Shown here one piece after another: positions 27,515 to 35,724 of a DNA stretch of 58,137 bases; the stretch's first letter is position 1; each line of letters starts with the position of its first letter. Under the pieces are notes generated by a model that saw nothing but the letters and a program-made list of their open reading frames with translations, searched no databases and was not told the DNA's origin. The position numbers were made by a program, and so were the translations under genes. The stretch comes from Planifilum fimeticola (GTDB lineage Bacteria > Bacillota > Bacilli > Thermoactinomycetales > DSM-44946), in contig NZ_PVNE01000025.1 of the NCBI RefSeq assembly GCF_003001905.1, positions 1 to 58,137 on the forward strand, written 5' to 3'.

Positions 27515-28368
27515 GGGAGTTCCCTCCCTTCGGACCGCCGCTTCACGATCCGTTCGATCTCCCGGGCGGTCAGCTCAAGATCTTCATCCCGCAGCATCGG
27601 CATCTGATATCGGGCAAGGCGCACGTCCTCCGGATTCACATCGATCATTACCAGTTGGGGTTCAAACCGCTCTCCCCGCGCGAGAATCCGCCCGAAAGGA
27701 TCGATCGCCGCCGACCCGCCGAAAAAGGTGATTCCGTCTTCCGTCCCCACCCGGTTGGTATAGAAGGTAATCGTTCCGTGGAGCAGGGAATGGTTGGTCA
27801 ACAGGCCGTACCAGGTTTCTTCGGCGGACATTCCCCGTGCCCCCATCCCCTTTGCGGGAGCGTTGGAAAGGACGAGGAGAAATTCCGCCCCGTCCTGAAC
27901 CAGCAAATAGGGCGCAGAAGGGTGCCAGGCATCCTCGCAGATCAGAAGGCCCATGCGGCCGAACCGCGTCTCAAAACTGCGAAAGGAACGACCGCGGGCA
28001 AAATGGCGGGCCTCCTCAAACATCCCGTAGGTGGGCAGGTACACCTTGCGGTGGACGTGCCGAATCTTTCCTTCGCTCGCATAAACCGCCGCGTTGTAAA
28101 ACAGATGTCCCGGTCCTTCCTCGACCAAACCGAACACCAAATCGATGCGTCCCGACTCACCCACCAGCCGCCGAATCGATTCATCCCGGAGGGTGCGGGC
28201 CACATCCAGGGTCAAATCCTTCAAAGAGTATCCCGTCAGACTCAATTCGGGAAACACCAGCAAATCCACCCGCTCGGATTCGGCGCGGCGGATCATCTCC
28301 CGGTGCAGTTTCAAATTCTCTTCCACCCGCCCCAATACCGGACGGATTTGGGCCAGTCCCACTCTCAT
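27511..28368 (-). CDS. Nitrilase-family glutaminase subunit of NAD synthetase
   Basis: A 285-residue carbon-nitrogen hydrolase with triad Glu41 (PELSLTGY), Lys108 (HRKVYLPTYGMF) and Cys144 (LLICEDAWHP). CEDAW and KVYLPTYGMFEEAR are typical of the glutaminase domain of glutamine-dependent NAD synthetases, not of free amidases. Translational coupling to nadE supports a two-subunit enzyme that channels ammonia. ATG 28368 is chosen over a start nine codons earlier because GGGAGG sits 8 bases before it. Confidence 0.85.
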   Translation of the reverse strand: MRVGLAQIRPVLGRVEENLKLHREMIRRAESERVDLLVFPELSLTGYSLKDLTLDVARTLRDESIRRLVGESGRIDLVFGLVEEGPGHLFYNAAVYASEGKIRHVHRKVYLPTYGMFEEARHFARGRSFRSFETRFGRMGLLICEDAWHPSAPYLLVQDGAEFLLVLSNAPAKGMGARGMSAEETWYGLLTNHSLLHGTITFYTNRVGTEDGITFFGGSAAIDPFGRILARGERFEPQLVMIDVNPEDVRLARYQMPMLRDEDLELTAREIERIVKRRSEGRELP

Positions 28369-28469
28369 TCCCGCTGCCTCCCAGCAATTTTCCATGCTCG
28401 ATCCCGTTCTTTCCCCATCTTAACACAAGCCCGATTCCCTCACCAGTTGCAGGATTTACTTCCCTTCCA

Positions 28470-28499
28470 ATAAAAAAGGGGCGCTCCGCGGAGCTTCCA
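28470..28499 (-). terminator. Terminator after the CotS-like gene
   Basis: On the minus strand a GC-rich palindrome (GCTCCGCGGAGC) extended by GGAA/CCCC context is followed by TTTTTTATT. It lies 73 bases past the stop at 28572. Confidence 0.6.
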
Positions 28500-28571
28500 G
28501 GTGGAAGACAACCGGCAGCAGCCCCTCCGATCGCCGGCGGGTGAAAAGGCGTCAACATTCGCCGTCGCGCG

Positions 28572-29513
28572 TCAGCGGATCATTCTCAAAAAACGTCTCC
28601 ACTTGTCCGTCGATTCCCCGATCCGTTTCAGATACGGAATGACCACCTCGGGATGGTATCCCCTTTTCCCTTTGAGCACCCCCAGGGCTTCCCGAAAGAA
28701 CTCATTGGGGAACCCGAGCATCTTCTTCAGAATCGACAGCTCCAAGGAGGAGAGAGGGCGAATCTCCCCATAGGCCGCAATCACCTCGTCCCAAACGGAT
28801 CGGCTCCAATCCTGTTCCGGCAACACCCGGGAAAGCAGTTGCCACAGGTCGCCCAACTGCCAGTCGTAATCCGCCGTTTCAAAATCGATGAGCCAGAGGT
28901 TTCCCCCTCGGTCCAACAGCCAATTGTGGCTGGCCAAGTCTTGATGAACGACACATCGGGCACGCCGCTCCCGTTCCAATAATCGGGAGAGGGGATAGCC
29001 GGCGAGTTGTCTCCGCGCTTCCAAACCGTATCGAAAGTACATCCTTCCGTAAATCCGAAGCAGTTCGCCGATCTCCCCTTCGATCCCCTCGGAAGTTTTC
29101 AGCAGGCGGCCGAATTCGGACAGCCGCGCTTCCAACCTGTGAAGGAATTGGTCTCTTCTCCGATGAAAAGGGGGAGTCGCCAGTCCGCGCCCCAGGCGAT
29201 GAAATACGGCCAGAAGGCGCGCCGCCCTGCGGACCTGTTTCCTGTTCCGATAGTTCGCCGGAAACCCGTCAATCGCCGGCGTGATCACCCATCGGCTGCC
29301 GTCCGTGTAAATCGGCGGCATGGCGTGAAATCCGCGAAACCGCAATTCCCGGTCGACGGACATCCACCAACGCAATTGGACCGGGTCACGGACCGGCTTC
29401 ACCACCCAATCCCCCGCCGGCGTAATCAGTCGCACATTCCTCCGGAAGGGGAAAAAATCGTTGACGGGAATCCCCAATATCTGTTCCCATTCGGGAACGT
29501 GATTCGGGTTCAT
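28572..29513 (-). CDS. CotS-family spore coat kinase-like protein
   Basis: A 313-residue protein with the aminoglycoside-phosphotransferase fold. The catalytic loop HQDLASHNWL and the metal site IDFETADYDW are intact, which suggests real kinase activity. The tail (KRIGESTDKWRRFLRMI) and size match the CotS/CotI/YutH group of spore coat proteins. It lies directly after a SafA-like spore coat protein on the same strand, supporting a coat role. The substrate is unknown. Confidence 0.78.
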   Translation of the reverse strand: MNPNHVPEWEQILGIPVNDFFPFRRNVRLITPAGDWVVKPVRDPVQLRWWMSVDRELRFRGFHAMPPIYTDGSRWVITPAIDGFPANYRNRKQVRRAARLLAVFHRLGRGLATPPFHRRRDQFLHRLEARLSEFGRLLKTSEGIEGEIGELLRIYGRMYFRYGLEARRQLAGYPLSRLLERERRARCVVHQDLASHNWLLDRGGNLWLIDFETADYDWQLGDLWQLLSRVLPEQDWSRSVWDEVIAAYGEIRPLSSLELSILKKMLGFPNEFFREALGVLKGKRGYHPEVVIPYLKRIGESTDKWRRFLRMIR

Positions 29514-29557
29514 CCCTCTCCCTCCCCCACAATCGCCTCGCTTCCTTCACGGTTCAG

Positions 29558-30370
29558 CTAGTTTTCCTGGGATTCCCACATGTCGGTCGCAGAACTGCCC
29601 TCTTCGTCCTCGTAGGTTCTCACCGACCCCTCCCAGGAGGAATCCATCGAGTCATACCAAACGGATTCGCCCTCCATTCCCCTGTAGGGCACCATCGGAG
29701 GATACATGTGCGGTCCGGGCATCATCGGATACGGCATCGGCATCATCGGAAAGGGCATGCAAGGATAACAACAGGGGTTCCACGGATATACTGGATGAAG
29801 CATGGGAGGAATCATCGGCTTGTGCGGTTCCGGGTATCCGGGGTGACGGCGCTCAGGGTAACGGGGATAATCCGGCTCCGGATACCGCTCATCCAACGGG
29901 TAGGGATAACGGCGGGGGGTCTCCCAGTATTCCGGACTCCTCCAACGCGGGGGACTTTCCCGCCACGGGCTTCTGTCGGGAGACATCCAGGGCGATGGAT
30001 ACGGATTTGGATACGGATACTCCTTCTTCGGCGGCCTGTGCTCTCTTTTCGGCGGTCTGGGTTCTTTCTTGGGCGGTTGGGGCTCCATTTTCGGCGGCTC
30101 GGGTCTGTGCTTCGGAGACTCGGGCCGGTGTTTCGGGGGCTCGGGCCGGTGTTTCGGAGGCTCGGGCCGAGGTTTCGGCCGCTCCCCCGCCGGTTCGGCC
30201 GTTTGCTGTGTCACGGGCACTCGCCCCGTGGGAATGCGCACTTTCATTCCCGCCTCCAGAGTATCCGATTCATTCAATTCATTGGCTTGGAGCAATTTCT
30301 CGACGGATATGCCGTATCGCTCGGCGACGCTTTCAAGGGTTTCTCCCGGTTGCACGATATGAATTTTCAC
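29558..30370 (-). CDS. safA: SafA-like LysM spore-coat morphogenetic protein
   Basis: A 270-residue protein. An N-terminal LysM domain (KIHIVQPGETLESVAERYGI, residues 2-48) should bind spore cortex peptidoglycan. A proline/lysine region of imperfect heptads (RPEPPKH, about residues 66-118), a Tyr/Pro-rich stretch and a Met/Pro-rich segment (CCYPCMPFPMMPMPYPMM) follow, then an acidic tail. This architecture is that of SafA, which organises the inner coat. The start is GTG 30370 behind GGAGGGGAG. The repeat region varies quickly, so orthology rests on LysM, composition and position. Confidence 0.72.
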   Translation of the reverse strand: MKIHIVQPGETLESVAERYGISVEKLLQANELNESDTLEAGMKVRIPTGRVPVTQQTAEPAGERPKPRPEPPKHRPEPPKHRPESPKHRPEPPKMEPQPPKKEPRPPKREHRPPKKEYPYPNPYPSPWMSPDRSPWRESPPRWRSPEYWETPRRYPYPLDERYPEPDYPRYPERRHPGYPEPHKPMIPPMLHPVYPWNPCCYPCMPFPMMPMPYPMMPGPHMYPPMVPYRGMEGESVWYDSMDSSWEGSVRTYEDEEGSSATDMWESQEN

Positions 30371-30464
30371 GGTGAACTCCCCTCCACGAAATAGCGATGA
30401 TCATTACCATACATATGCGCCCATGGATGAATTGCTCCCTTCTTTTCGGAAGTTCGTCGGACGG

Positions 30465-30493
30465 TTGACGATCTTTGCCAATCCGGATATCGT
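30465..30493 (+). promoter_or_regulatory. Sigma-A promoter of the GDSL gene
   Basis: TTGACG (30465-30470), 17 bases, TATCGT (30488-30493). Transcription would begin near 30500, leaving a leader of about 25 bases. Confidence 0.6.
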
Positions 30494-30525
30494 AGGCAGT
30501 AGTCGCACTTCTAGCGGAAAAGGTG

Positions 30526-31335
30526 ATGGTTTTGACGATCAAAGGACAACCCTTGTGGACCGCAGTCGGCGCAGCGGCACTCCTCTCCTTCATCCTTCTG
30601 GCAGCCGGTTTTGCACTGGCTGTCATCGACTTTACCCATCCCGCCCCGCCCGCTCCGAAACCCACATCCGGCACACCGGAAGAAAGATTTTCCGAGAAAG
30701 AAAACAAGGTGCTTGTCAGCCTGGGGGATTCCCTCACCCGGGGAACCGGGGACATGTCGGGGAAGGGATATGTGGGGCTGGTCTACGAAGCGATGAAAAA
30801 AATTTACGGTGATCGGGTCTCCGCGGTGAATCTCGGAATCAACGGACAAACCTCCGCCGATCTGGCCAAACAGATCCGACAGCCGGAAGTGCGGCAACTG
30901 TTGAAGCGCGCCACCTGGATCACCATCACCATCGGCGGCAACGACCTCTTCCGGGCCAGCGGGGGCCCGGAACAGGTGGACCGGGTGGCCATTGATGAAG
31001 GAAGGACGTCTTACAGGAAGAATCTGTCCCGCATCATGAGGGAGATTCGGGAACTGAACGGTGAAGCCCCCATCTTTATCTACGGATTGTACAATCCCTT
31101 CGGTGATCTTTCGGGACAGGGGGAAACCTCCCGGCTGGTGATGGAGTGGAACGAGACGATCACCGAAGTCTCCCGTCAATTCTCCCGGGTTGTGGTGGTC
31201 CCCACCTTCGACCTGTTTCAACTCGATCCGTCGCGATACTTGTACAGCGACCACTTTCATCCCAACCAAGCGGGATACCGGAAGATGGCCGAACGCCTTC
31301 TCCATGCCATGGGAGAACCGGAAAAGGGGAGATGA
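30526..31335 (+). CDS. Membrane-anchored SGNH/GDSL lipase-like hydrolase
   Basis: A 269-residue protein. An N-terminal TM (about residues 12-35) precedes an SGNH domain with block I SLGDSLTRG (Ser69), block II GINGQTS, block III TIGGNDLF and block V DHFHPNQAGY. It resembles B. subtilis YpmR/LipC-type esterases acting outside the membrane. The start is uncertain: GTG 30523, ATG 30526 and TTG 30532 are all in frame, and GGAAAAGG is best spaced for the TTG. An ABC exporter gene pair follows within 6 bases. Confidence 0.85.
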   Translation: MVLTIKGQPLWTAVGAAALLSFILLAAGFALAVIDFTHPAPPAPKPTSGTPEERFSEKENKVLVSLGDSLTRGTGDMSGKGYVGLVYEAMKKIYGDRVSAVNLGINGQTSADLAKQIRQPEVRQLLKRATWITITIGGNDLFRASGGPEQVDRVAIDEGRTSYRKNLSRIMREIRELNGEAPIFIYGLYNPFGDLSGQGETSRLVMEWNETITEVSRQFSRVVVVPTFDLFQLDPSRYLYSDHFHPNQAGYRKMAERLLHAMGEPEKGR

Positions 31336-31341
31336 CCGCAC

Positions 31342-32268
31342 ATGGCCCAGCGCGAACCGGTTTTGTCGGTGAAAAGTTTGTGTAAGCGAATTGGTGGCAG
31401 GGAAATTGTAAAAGACATCCAGTTCGATGTGTTTCCGGGGGAAATCTTCGGTTTTTTGGGGCCGAACGGCGCGGGAAAAACGACGACCATCCGCATGCTG
31501 GTCGGCCTGATCCGCCCCACCGGGGGAACCGTACATATTGCCGGCCACAACCTCCAAAGGGACTTCCTCAAGGCCATACGCCATGTGGGCTGCATCGTGG
31601 AAAATCCCGAAATGTACGCCTTCTTGTCCGGCAGGGAAAACCTGGAGCATTTCGCCCGCATGGCGGGAGACATCCCGCCGGAACGGATTGATGAAGTGAT
31701 TCGCCTGGTGGAATTGGAAAAGCGCATTGATGACAAGGTGAAAACCTACTCCCTCGGCATGCGGCAGCGATTGGGCATCGCCCAAGCCCTCCTCGGCCGG
31801 CCGAAACTGCTGATTTTGGACGAACCGACCAACGGCCTGGATCCCGCAGGCATTCGGGAGCTCCGGGATTTCATCCGAAAACTGGCCCGCGGAGAAGGAA
31901 TCGGAGTTTTCATCTCCAGCCACATCCTGCATGAAGTCCAGCTGATGTGCGACCGCGTGGCGATCATCAGCCGGGGGCGGCTGCTCAAAACCGACCGCGT
32001 CGACCGCCTGGTCGACGGGGACTCCCTGGTCGTCGAATGGACGTTGGATCCTCCAGAGCGCGGAGCGGAACTTCTGAACGATCTCCCGTACGTCTCCAAC
32101 GTGGAGAGAAGGGAAAACCACATCTCTTCGCAGCTCCCGGAGGAGCGCATCGGGGAAACCGTCCGCATGATGGTGGATGCGGGCATCCTCGTGTCCGGAA
32201 TCCACCGGCGGAGGAAAACGCTTGAAGATATCTTCCTGCAGATGACGGAGGGCGATCCCATTGCGTAA
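31342..32268 (+). CDS. ABC transporter ATP-binding protein (BcrA-type)
   Basis: A 308-residue ATPase. Walker A GPNGAGKTT is at residues 40-48, the signature is YSLGMRQRLGIAQ, Walker B is LLILDEPT, and the H-loop is SSHILHE. The C-terminal extension (about residues 215-308) is typical of BcrA-like exporters of antimicrobial peptides or other substrates. It is translationally coupled to the permease gene (8-base overlap) and follows the GDSL gene. Confidence 0.92.
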   Translation: MAQREPVLSVKSLCKRIGGREIVKDIQFDVFPGEIFGFLGPNGAGKTTTIRMLVGLIRPTGGTVHIAGHNLQRDFLKAIRHVGCIVENPEMYAFLSGRENLEHFARMAGDIPPERIDEVIRLVELEKRIDDKVKTYSLGMRQRLGIAQALLGRPKLLILDEPTNGLDPAGIRELRDFIRKLARGEGIGVFISSHILHEVQLMCDRVAIISRGRLLKTDRVDRLVDGDSLVVEWTLDPPERGAELLNDLPYVSNVERRENHISSQLPEERIGETVRMMVDAGILVSGIHRRRKTLEDIFLQMTEGDPIA

Positions 32269-33253
32269 TTTCACCGGTCTGGTCTACAACGAATTGCTAA
32301 AATTGGTTCGAAAACGGCGCATGCTCGTGATCTTTCTCATCCTGCTCGTCCTGATTCCCGTGTTCACGTACGCCCAATATCGAACCTACAAAACCACCAC
32401 GGAACAGATGGGTACCTCCGATTGGCGGGCCCTCCTGCAACAACAAATCGTCGACACGCAGAATCGCCTGGCCTCCAACCGGGTTCCGGAAGAATGGAAA
32501 GAGTTCATGCGCCTGCGCATCCAAGTGCAGCAGTACTATTTGGATCACGACATCAATCCCTCGGCCCCCGGAGGCCCCACCTTTGTCCGGAAGTTCATCG
32601 AGGAGTCCATCTCCCTCTTCCTTCCCTTACTGGTGGTGGTCGTGGCCTCCGACATCGTATCCTCCGAATACGGTCAAGGGACGATCAAACTCCTACTCGC
32701 CAGACCGGTACGGCGATGGAAGATATTGCTCAGCAAATATGTCGCCCTGCTGCTGGTCATTTCCCTGATTTTGCTGCTCACCGGCATATTGGCCTATCTC
32801 ATCTCCGGAACCGTGTTCGGATACGGGGGATGGGGCATGCCGGTGTTGACGGGATTCCAAATGAAAGGCGAACATGTCATCACCGATTTCGTTCATCTGG
32901 TCCCCCAGTGGAAATACATCCTGATGGCCCTGGGGCTGGCATGGTTCACCTGTACGGCGGTGGCCACTCTCTCCTTCATGGTCTCCGTGCTCGTTCGCAG
33001 CACCGCCGCCAGCATGGGCATCATGCTGGCGGCCCTGATCGCGGGCAGCCTGCTGGTACAGCTCGCTCCTTCATGGACATCCCTCAAATATTTGGCCTTT
33101 ACCAACCTTAAGCTGACCGATTACTTGTCCGGCGCACCGATCCTGATTGAAGGCATGAGCCTTCCCTTCTCCCTGTCCGTCCTATCCCTCTGGTCGGCGG
33201 CCGGCCTGATCATCGCCTTCACCGTGTTCGTCCGGCGGGACGTGTTGGCATAA
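32261..33253 (+). CDS. ABC-2 family transporter permease
   Basis: A 330-residue membrane protein with one N-terminal TM (about residues 22-40), a long extracytoplasmic loop and a cluster of five C-terminal TMs. The motif SSEYGQGTIKLLLARPVRRW marks ABC-2/BcrB-NosY permeases. TTG start, inside the end of the ATPase gene. The pair probably exports a lipid-like or peptide substrate; nothing in the sequence fixes it. Confidence 0.87.
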   Translation: MRNFTGLVYNELLKLVRKRRMLVIFLILLVLIPVFTYAQYRTYKTTTEQMGTSDWRALLQQQIVDTQNRLASNRVPEEWKEFMRLRIQVQQYYLDHDINPSAPGGPTFVRKFIEESISLFLPLLVVVVASDIVSSEYGQGTIKLLLARPVRRWKILLSKYVALLLVISLILLLTGILAYLISGTVFGYGGWGMPVLTGFQMKGEHVITDFVHLVPQWKYILMALGLAWFTCTAVATLSFMVSVLVRSTAASMGIMLAALIAGSLLVQLAPSWTSLKYLAFTNLKLTDYLSGAPILIEGMSLPFSLSVLSLWSAAGLIIAFTVFVRRDVLA

Positions 33254-33258
33254 CTCGC

Positions 33259-33283
33259 ATCCCTCGCCGGGCGACGGAGGGAT
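33259..33283 (+). terminator. Possible terminator after the ABC permease
   Basis: ATCCCTC (33259-33265) and GAGGGAT (33277-33283) form a 7-bp stem followed only by TCCCTTT, a weak T-tract. Confidence 0.45.
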
Positions 33284-33384
33284 TCCCTTTGTTACCCGCA
33301 GCCAACGGAATCGACGGGCCTTCTCCTCCTGATGCCGCTTTTTCCTTCGAATGGGGGCAGCCGGAACAGGACCAGGCCCCTTTC

Positions 33385-33413
33385 GTGAAAAAAAGCTCTC
33401 TTTCCATTACAAT
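33385..33413 (+). promoter_or_regulatory. Candidate promoter of the thioesterase gene
   Basis: GTGAAA (33385-33390), 17 bases, TACAAT (33408-33413). The ATG at 33449 has GGGGAGG upstream. Confidence 0.5.
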
Positions 33414-33448
33414 GAGGAAGAAAAATACGACGATGGGGAGGAACCGAA

Positions 33449-33859
33449 ATGCCGCTGGTTACGACGCTGCAGGTCCGCTTCAACGAATGCGACGCGCTGG
33501 GCCACGTGAACAACGCCGTCTATTACACGTATATGGAGACAGCCCGGACGGAGCTGTTCCGGATGCTCGATCCCGAGATGGACGTGAAAAATTGGAAACT
33601 GATCGTGGCTTCCACCAGTTGTGAATACAAGGCGCAGTCCTCCTTCGCCCAATGGCTCCGGATCACCACGGAAATCGAGCGAATCGGGAACAGCAGTTTT
33701 ACCGTCCTTCACCGGATCACGGACCGGGACAGCGGAAAACTGGTCGCCGTCGGTCGGGCGGTGCTGGTCCACTTCGATTACCGGGAGCAGCGGAGCCGGC
33801 CGTTGACTCCGGAGATGCGCCGCACCCTGGAAACGCTGTTGATAAACACCGATGAATAA
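33449..33859 (+). CDS. Hotdog-fold acyl-CoA thioesterase (YbgC/FcbC-like)
   Basis: A 136-residue single hotdog domain. RFNECDALGHVNNAVYYTYME contains the catalytic aspartate and HVNNAVY helix of the 4-hydroxybenzoyl-CoA thioesterase group. It hydrolyses short- to medium-chain acyl-CoA; the substrate is unknown. It is a single-gene unit with its own promoter and a strong terminator. Confidence 0.88.
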   Translation: MPLVTTLQVRFNECDALGHVNNAVYYTYMETARTELFRMLDPEMDVKNWKLIVASTSCEYKAQSSFAQWLRITTEIERIGNSSFTVLHRITDRDSGKLVAVGRAVLVHFDYREQRSRPLTPEMRRTLETLLINTDE

Positions 33860-33865
33860 ACGTCA

Positions 33866-33905
33866 GGCGGGAGCGTTTCGGCAAAACGCTCCCGCCCGCT
33901 TTTTA
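33866..33905 (+). terminator. Strong terminator after the thioesterase gene
   Basis: A 13-bp stem (GGCGGGAGCGTTT with its complement at 33884-33896) is followed by CGCTTTTTA. The T-run reaches the stop codon of the converging GNAT gene. Confidence 0.85.
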
Positions 33906-34409
33906 CCCGAAATCCAACACCATCAGTTCCTGGTCCATGTACCGGGAACCGATTTTCAGCGATCTCGGTTCTTTCCCCCATGTTCGAAATCCGGCGGACA
34001 AATACAGCTTCTTGGCGGAGTCATTGGAGGCGACCACGCGTAGCGTGATCAGCTCCAGCCCCTTCATCTTCCTGGCCCGTTCCACCGCCTCCGCCAGCAG
34101 CGCCTTTCCCACTCCCTTCCCGCGGCATTCGGGAAGACAATACATCCCCCAAATCACCCCTTTATGCCTCTTCTTCATCCCCTTCTCCCTGTAAAAGCCG
34201 ACCATTCCCACCAGCTTCCCCGCCGCATCAAAGGCTCCCAGGACGAAGGCATCGGGGGAGGGCTTCAGCCTTTCCGCCGTTTCCTCGATGGAAAGATTCA
34301 CCGCTTCCTCATAGGACTTACCAAAGGCATCGGGATGGTCTCTCAGCGCTCTCAACCTCAGCTCCCGAAAGGACACCGCATCTTCCGGATCCAACAGTCG
34401 TACGTTCAT
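33903..34409 (-). CDS. GNAT-family N-acetyltransferase
   Basis: A 168-residue acetyltransferase. The acetyl-CoA loop (PECRGKGVGKALLAEAVERA) and the C-terminal VVASNDSAKKLYLSAGFRTWG are classical GNAT motifs; LGAFDAAGKLVGMVGFYRE forms the central strands. The acceptor is unknown. It stands alone between converging genes. Confidence 0.88.
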   Translation of the reverse strand: MNVRLLDPEDAVSFRELRLRALRDHPDAFGKSYEEAVNLSIEETAERLKPSPDAFVLGAFDAAGKLVGMVGFYREKGMKKRHKGVIWGMYCLPECRGKGVGKALLAEAVERARKMKGLELITLRVVASNDSAKKLYLSAGFRTWGKEPRSLKIGSRYMDQELMVLDFG

Positions 34410-34445
34410 CCTCTTCTCCTCCAGGCCATGGAATCACGCCGATAA

Positions 34446-34467
34446 CAAAAAAGGGCCGAAAGCCCCG
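34446..34467 (-). terminator. Terminator of ilvE
   Basis: On the minus strand GGGC-TTTCG-GCCC is followed by TTTTTTG, 90 bases past the ilvE stop. The stem is short. Confidence 0.6.
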
Positions 34468-34558
34468 TAAAGTGCCGTCGGGAGAAACGATGCCCCGCCG
34501 CATCGGCAGAGCATCTTCATCCCGCGGCAGATGATTTGCCCACCCCACAGCGTCAGCT

Positions 34559-35476
34559 TCATCCCAACTGCGACGCAGCGCTCACCTCCGGATACACCTG
34601 CACGCCGTCCACCCGAACCAACTTCCGGAACGCCTCCAACAAGCTTCGGGTGATCGGTCCCGGCTTGCCGGTACCGATCTGGCGGCCGTCCACTTCGACG
34701 ACGGCGATCACTTCGGCGGCCGTTCCCGTGAGGAACGCTTCATCGGCAATATACACATCGTGTCGGGTGAAGGGCTGTTCCTTGACCGGGTATCCCAGTT
34801 GATCCGCCAGGTCCATGATCGCCTTGCGCGTGATTCCCTCCAAAGCTCCCACATATCCCGGAGGAGTGTAAAGAACTCCCTTTTTCACGATGAAGATGTT
34901 GTCCCCCGATCCCTCGGCCACGTATCCGTCTTCGTTGAGCATCAGAGCTTCCCCCACGCCGGCTCGGTTTGCCTCGATTTTCACGAGAATATTGTTCAGA
35001 TAATTCAAAGATTTGATTTTTGGATTCAGTGCATCCGGGATGTTGCGCCGGGTCGGAACGGTCACGATGGGCAGTCCGTTGTCATACAGCTCCTGGGAGA
35101 AGAGGCGAACCTGATCGACGATAATGATGACTTGGGGATCCGAACAGCTCTCCGGGTCCAGCGACAAGGATCCCGCCCCCCGGGAGACGACCAACCGGAT
35201 ATACGCATCACGCAGTCCGTTTTTGCGGACCGCATCGACGACGGCCTGCTGCATCTCTTCCATGGTCATCGGAATCTTCAGCATGATCGATTTGGCCGAA
35301 TCGTACAGGCGCTCCAGGTGTTCCTTCAGACGAAACACATTTCCGTCGTAGACCCGGATTCCTTCAAACACCCCGTCTCCATACAGAAAACCGTGGTCAA
35401 AAACGGAAACTTTCGCCTCATCCTTTCGAAAATACTTCCCGTTGATGTACACCCATCGCTCTTCTCTCTCTTCCAT
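34559..35476 (-). CDS. ilvE: Branched-chain amino-acid aminotransferase
   Basis: A 305-residue fold-type IV PLP enzyme for the last step of Leu, Ile and Val synthesis. The Schiff-base lysine is Lys155 in NPKIKSLNYLNN; GDGVFEGIRVYDG at the N-terminus and EGSGDNIFIVK in the phosphate-binding region are IlvE hallmarks, and AFLTGTAAEV separates it from D-amino-acid transaminases. ATG 35476 follows GGGGGGAG. The 5' leader contains a ykkC-class RNA and a terminator. Confidence 0.93.
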   Translation of the reverse strand: MEEREERWVYINGKYFRKDEAKVSVFDHGFLYGDGVFEGIRVYDGNVFRLKEHLERLYDSAKSIMLKIPMTMEEMQQAVVDAVRKNGLRDAYIRLVVSRGAGSLSLDPESCSDPQVIIIVDQVRLFSQELYDNGLPIVTVPTRRNIPDALNPKIKSLNYLNNILVKIEANRAGVGEALMLNEDGYVAEGSGDNIFIVKKGVLYTPPGYVGALEGITRKAIMDLADQLGYPVKEQPFTRHDVYIADEAFLTGTAAEVIAVVEVDGRQIGTGKPGPITRSLLEAFRKLVRVDGVQVYPEVSAASQLG

Positions 35477-35499
35477 TGCTCAGCACTCCCCCCGATATA

Positions 35500-35690
35500 T
35501 GCACAAAATGATAAAAGCCTCTTCCGTGCAGACTCCGACCAGCAGTCAGAACCTGCCGCACGAGGCTTTTTTCCCCACGGTGTACACCGATCACGGTGTT
35601 GATACCGCTCGGACCAGTCCTTCGCCCCTCGGCGAAGCGGAACCCTAGGTATCCTCCTGACTATCAAAAGGATTGCAATATTTCATTTAT
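35500..35690 (-). promoter_or_regulatory. ykkC-class riboswitch (probably ppGpp type) with terminator, upstream of ilvE
   Basis: On the minus strand the two conserved ykkC core segments occur in order: CTAGGGTTCCG (35648-35638) and ACTGGTCCGAG (35618-35608). A terminator follows, AAAAGCCTC (near 35570-35562) pairing with GAGGCTTTT (35521-35513) and then TATCATTTTG. ykkC RNAs split into guanidine, ppGpp, PRPP and nucleotide types. The ppGpp type (2a) is known before branched-chain amino-acid genes including ilvE, so context favours ppGpp. Type cannot be fixed from the core alone. Confidence 0.75.
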
Positions 35691-35695
35691 CGAAC

Positions 35696-35724
35696 ATTAT
35701 AGTCTCGTCACAACAAAATGTCAA
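35696..35724 (-). promoter_or_regulatory. Perfect consensus promoter of ilvE
   Basis: TTGACA (35724-35719), 17 bases, TATAAT (35701-35696). Both hexamers match sigma-A consensus exactly, so output is probably set by the riboswitch downstream. The -35 overlaps the last codons of pheA. Confidence 0.9.

Noticed and set aside
29995-30375. Repetitive plus-strand frame (GGSGRCFGGSGR-type) that could be a repeat protein
   Set aside because: It is the reverse complement of the proline-rich heptads of the SafA-like gene.
30511-32274. A 587-codon minus-strand open frame opposite the GDSL and ABC genes
   Set aside because: The plus-strand proteins have complete SGNH and ABC motifs; the minus frame has His/Gln/Pro-rich shadow composition.
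35477-35720. A T-box leader before ilvE
   Set aside because: No T-box consensus (AGGGTGGNACCGCG) or specifier-loop layout is present; the ykkC core blocks fit instead.
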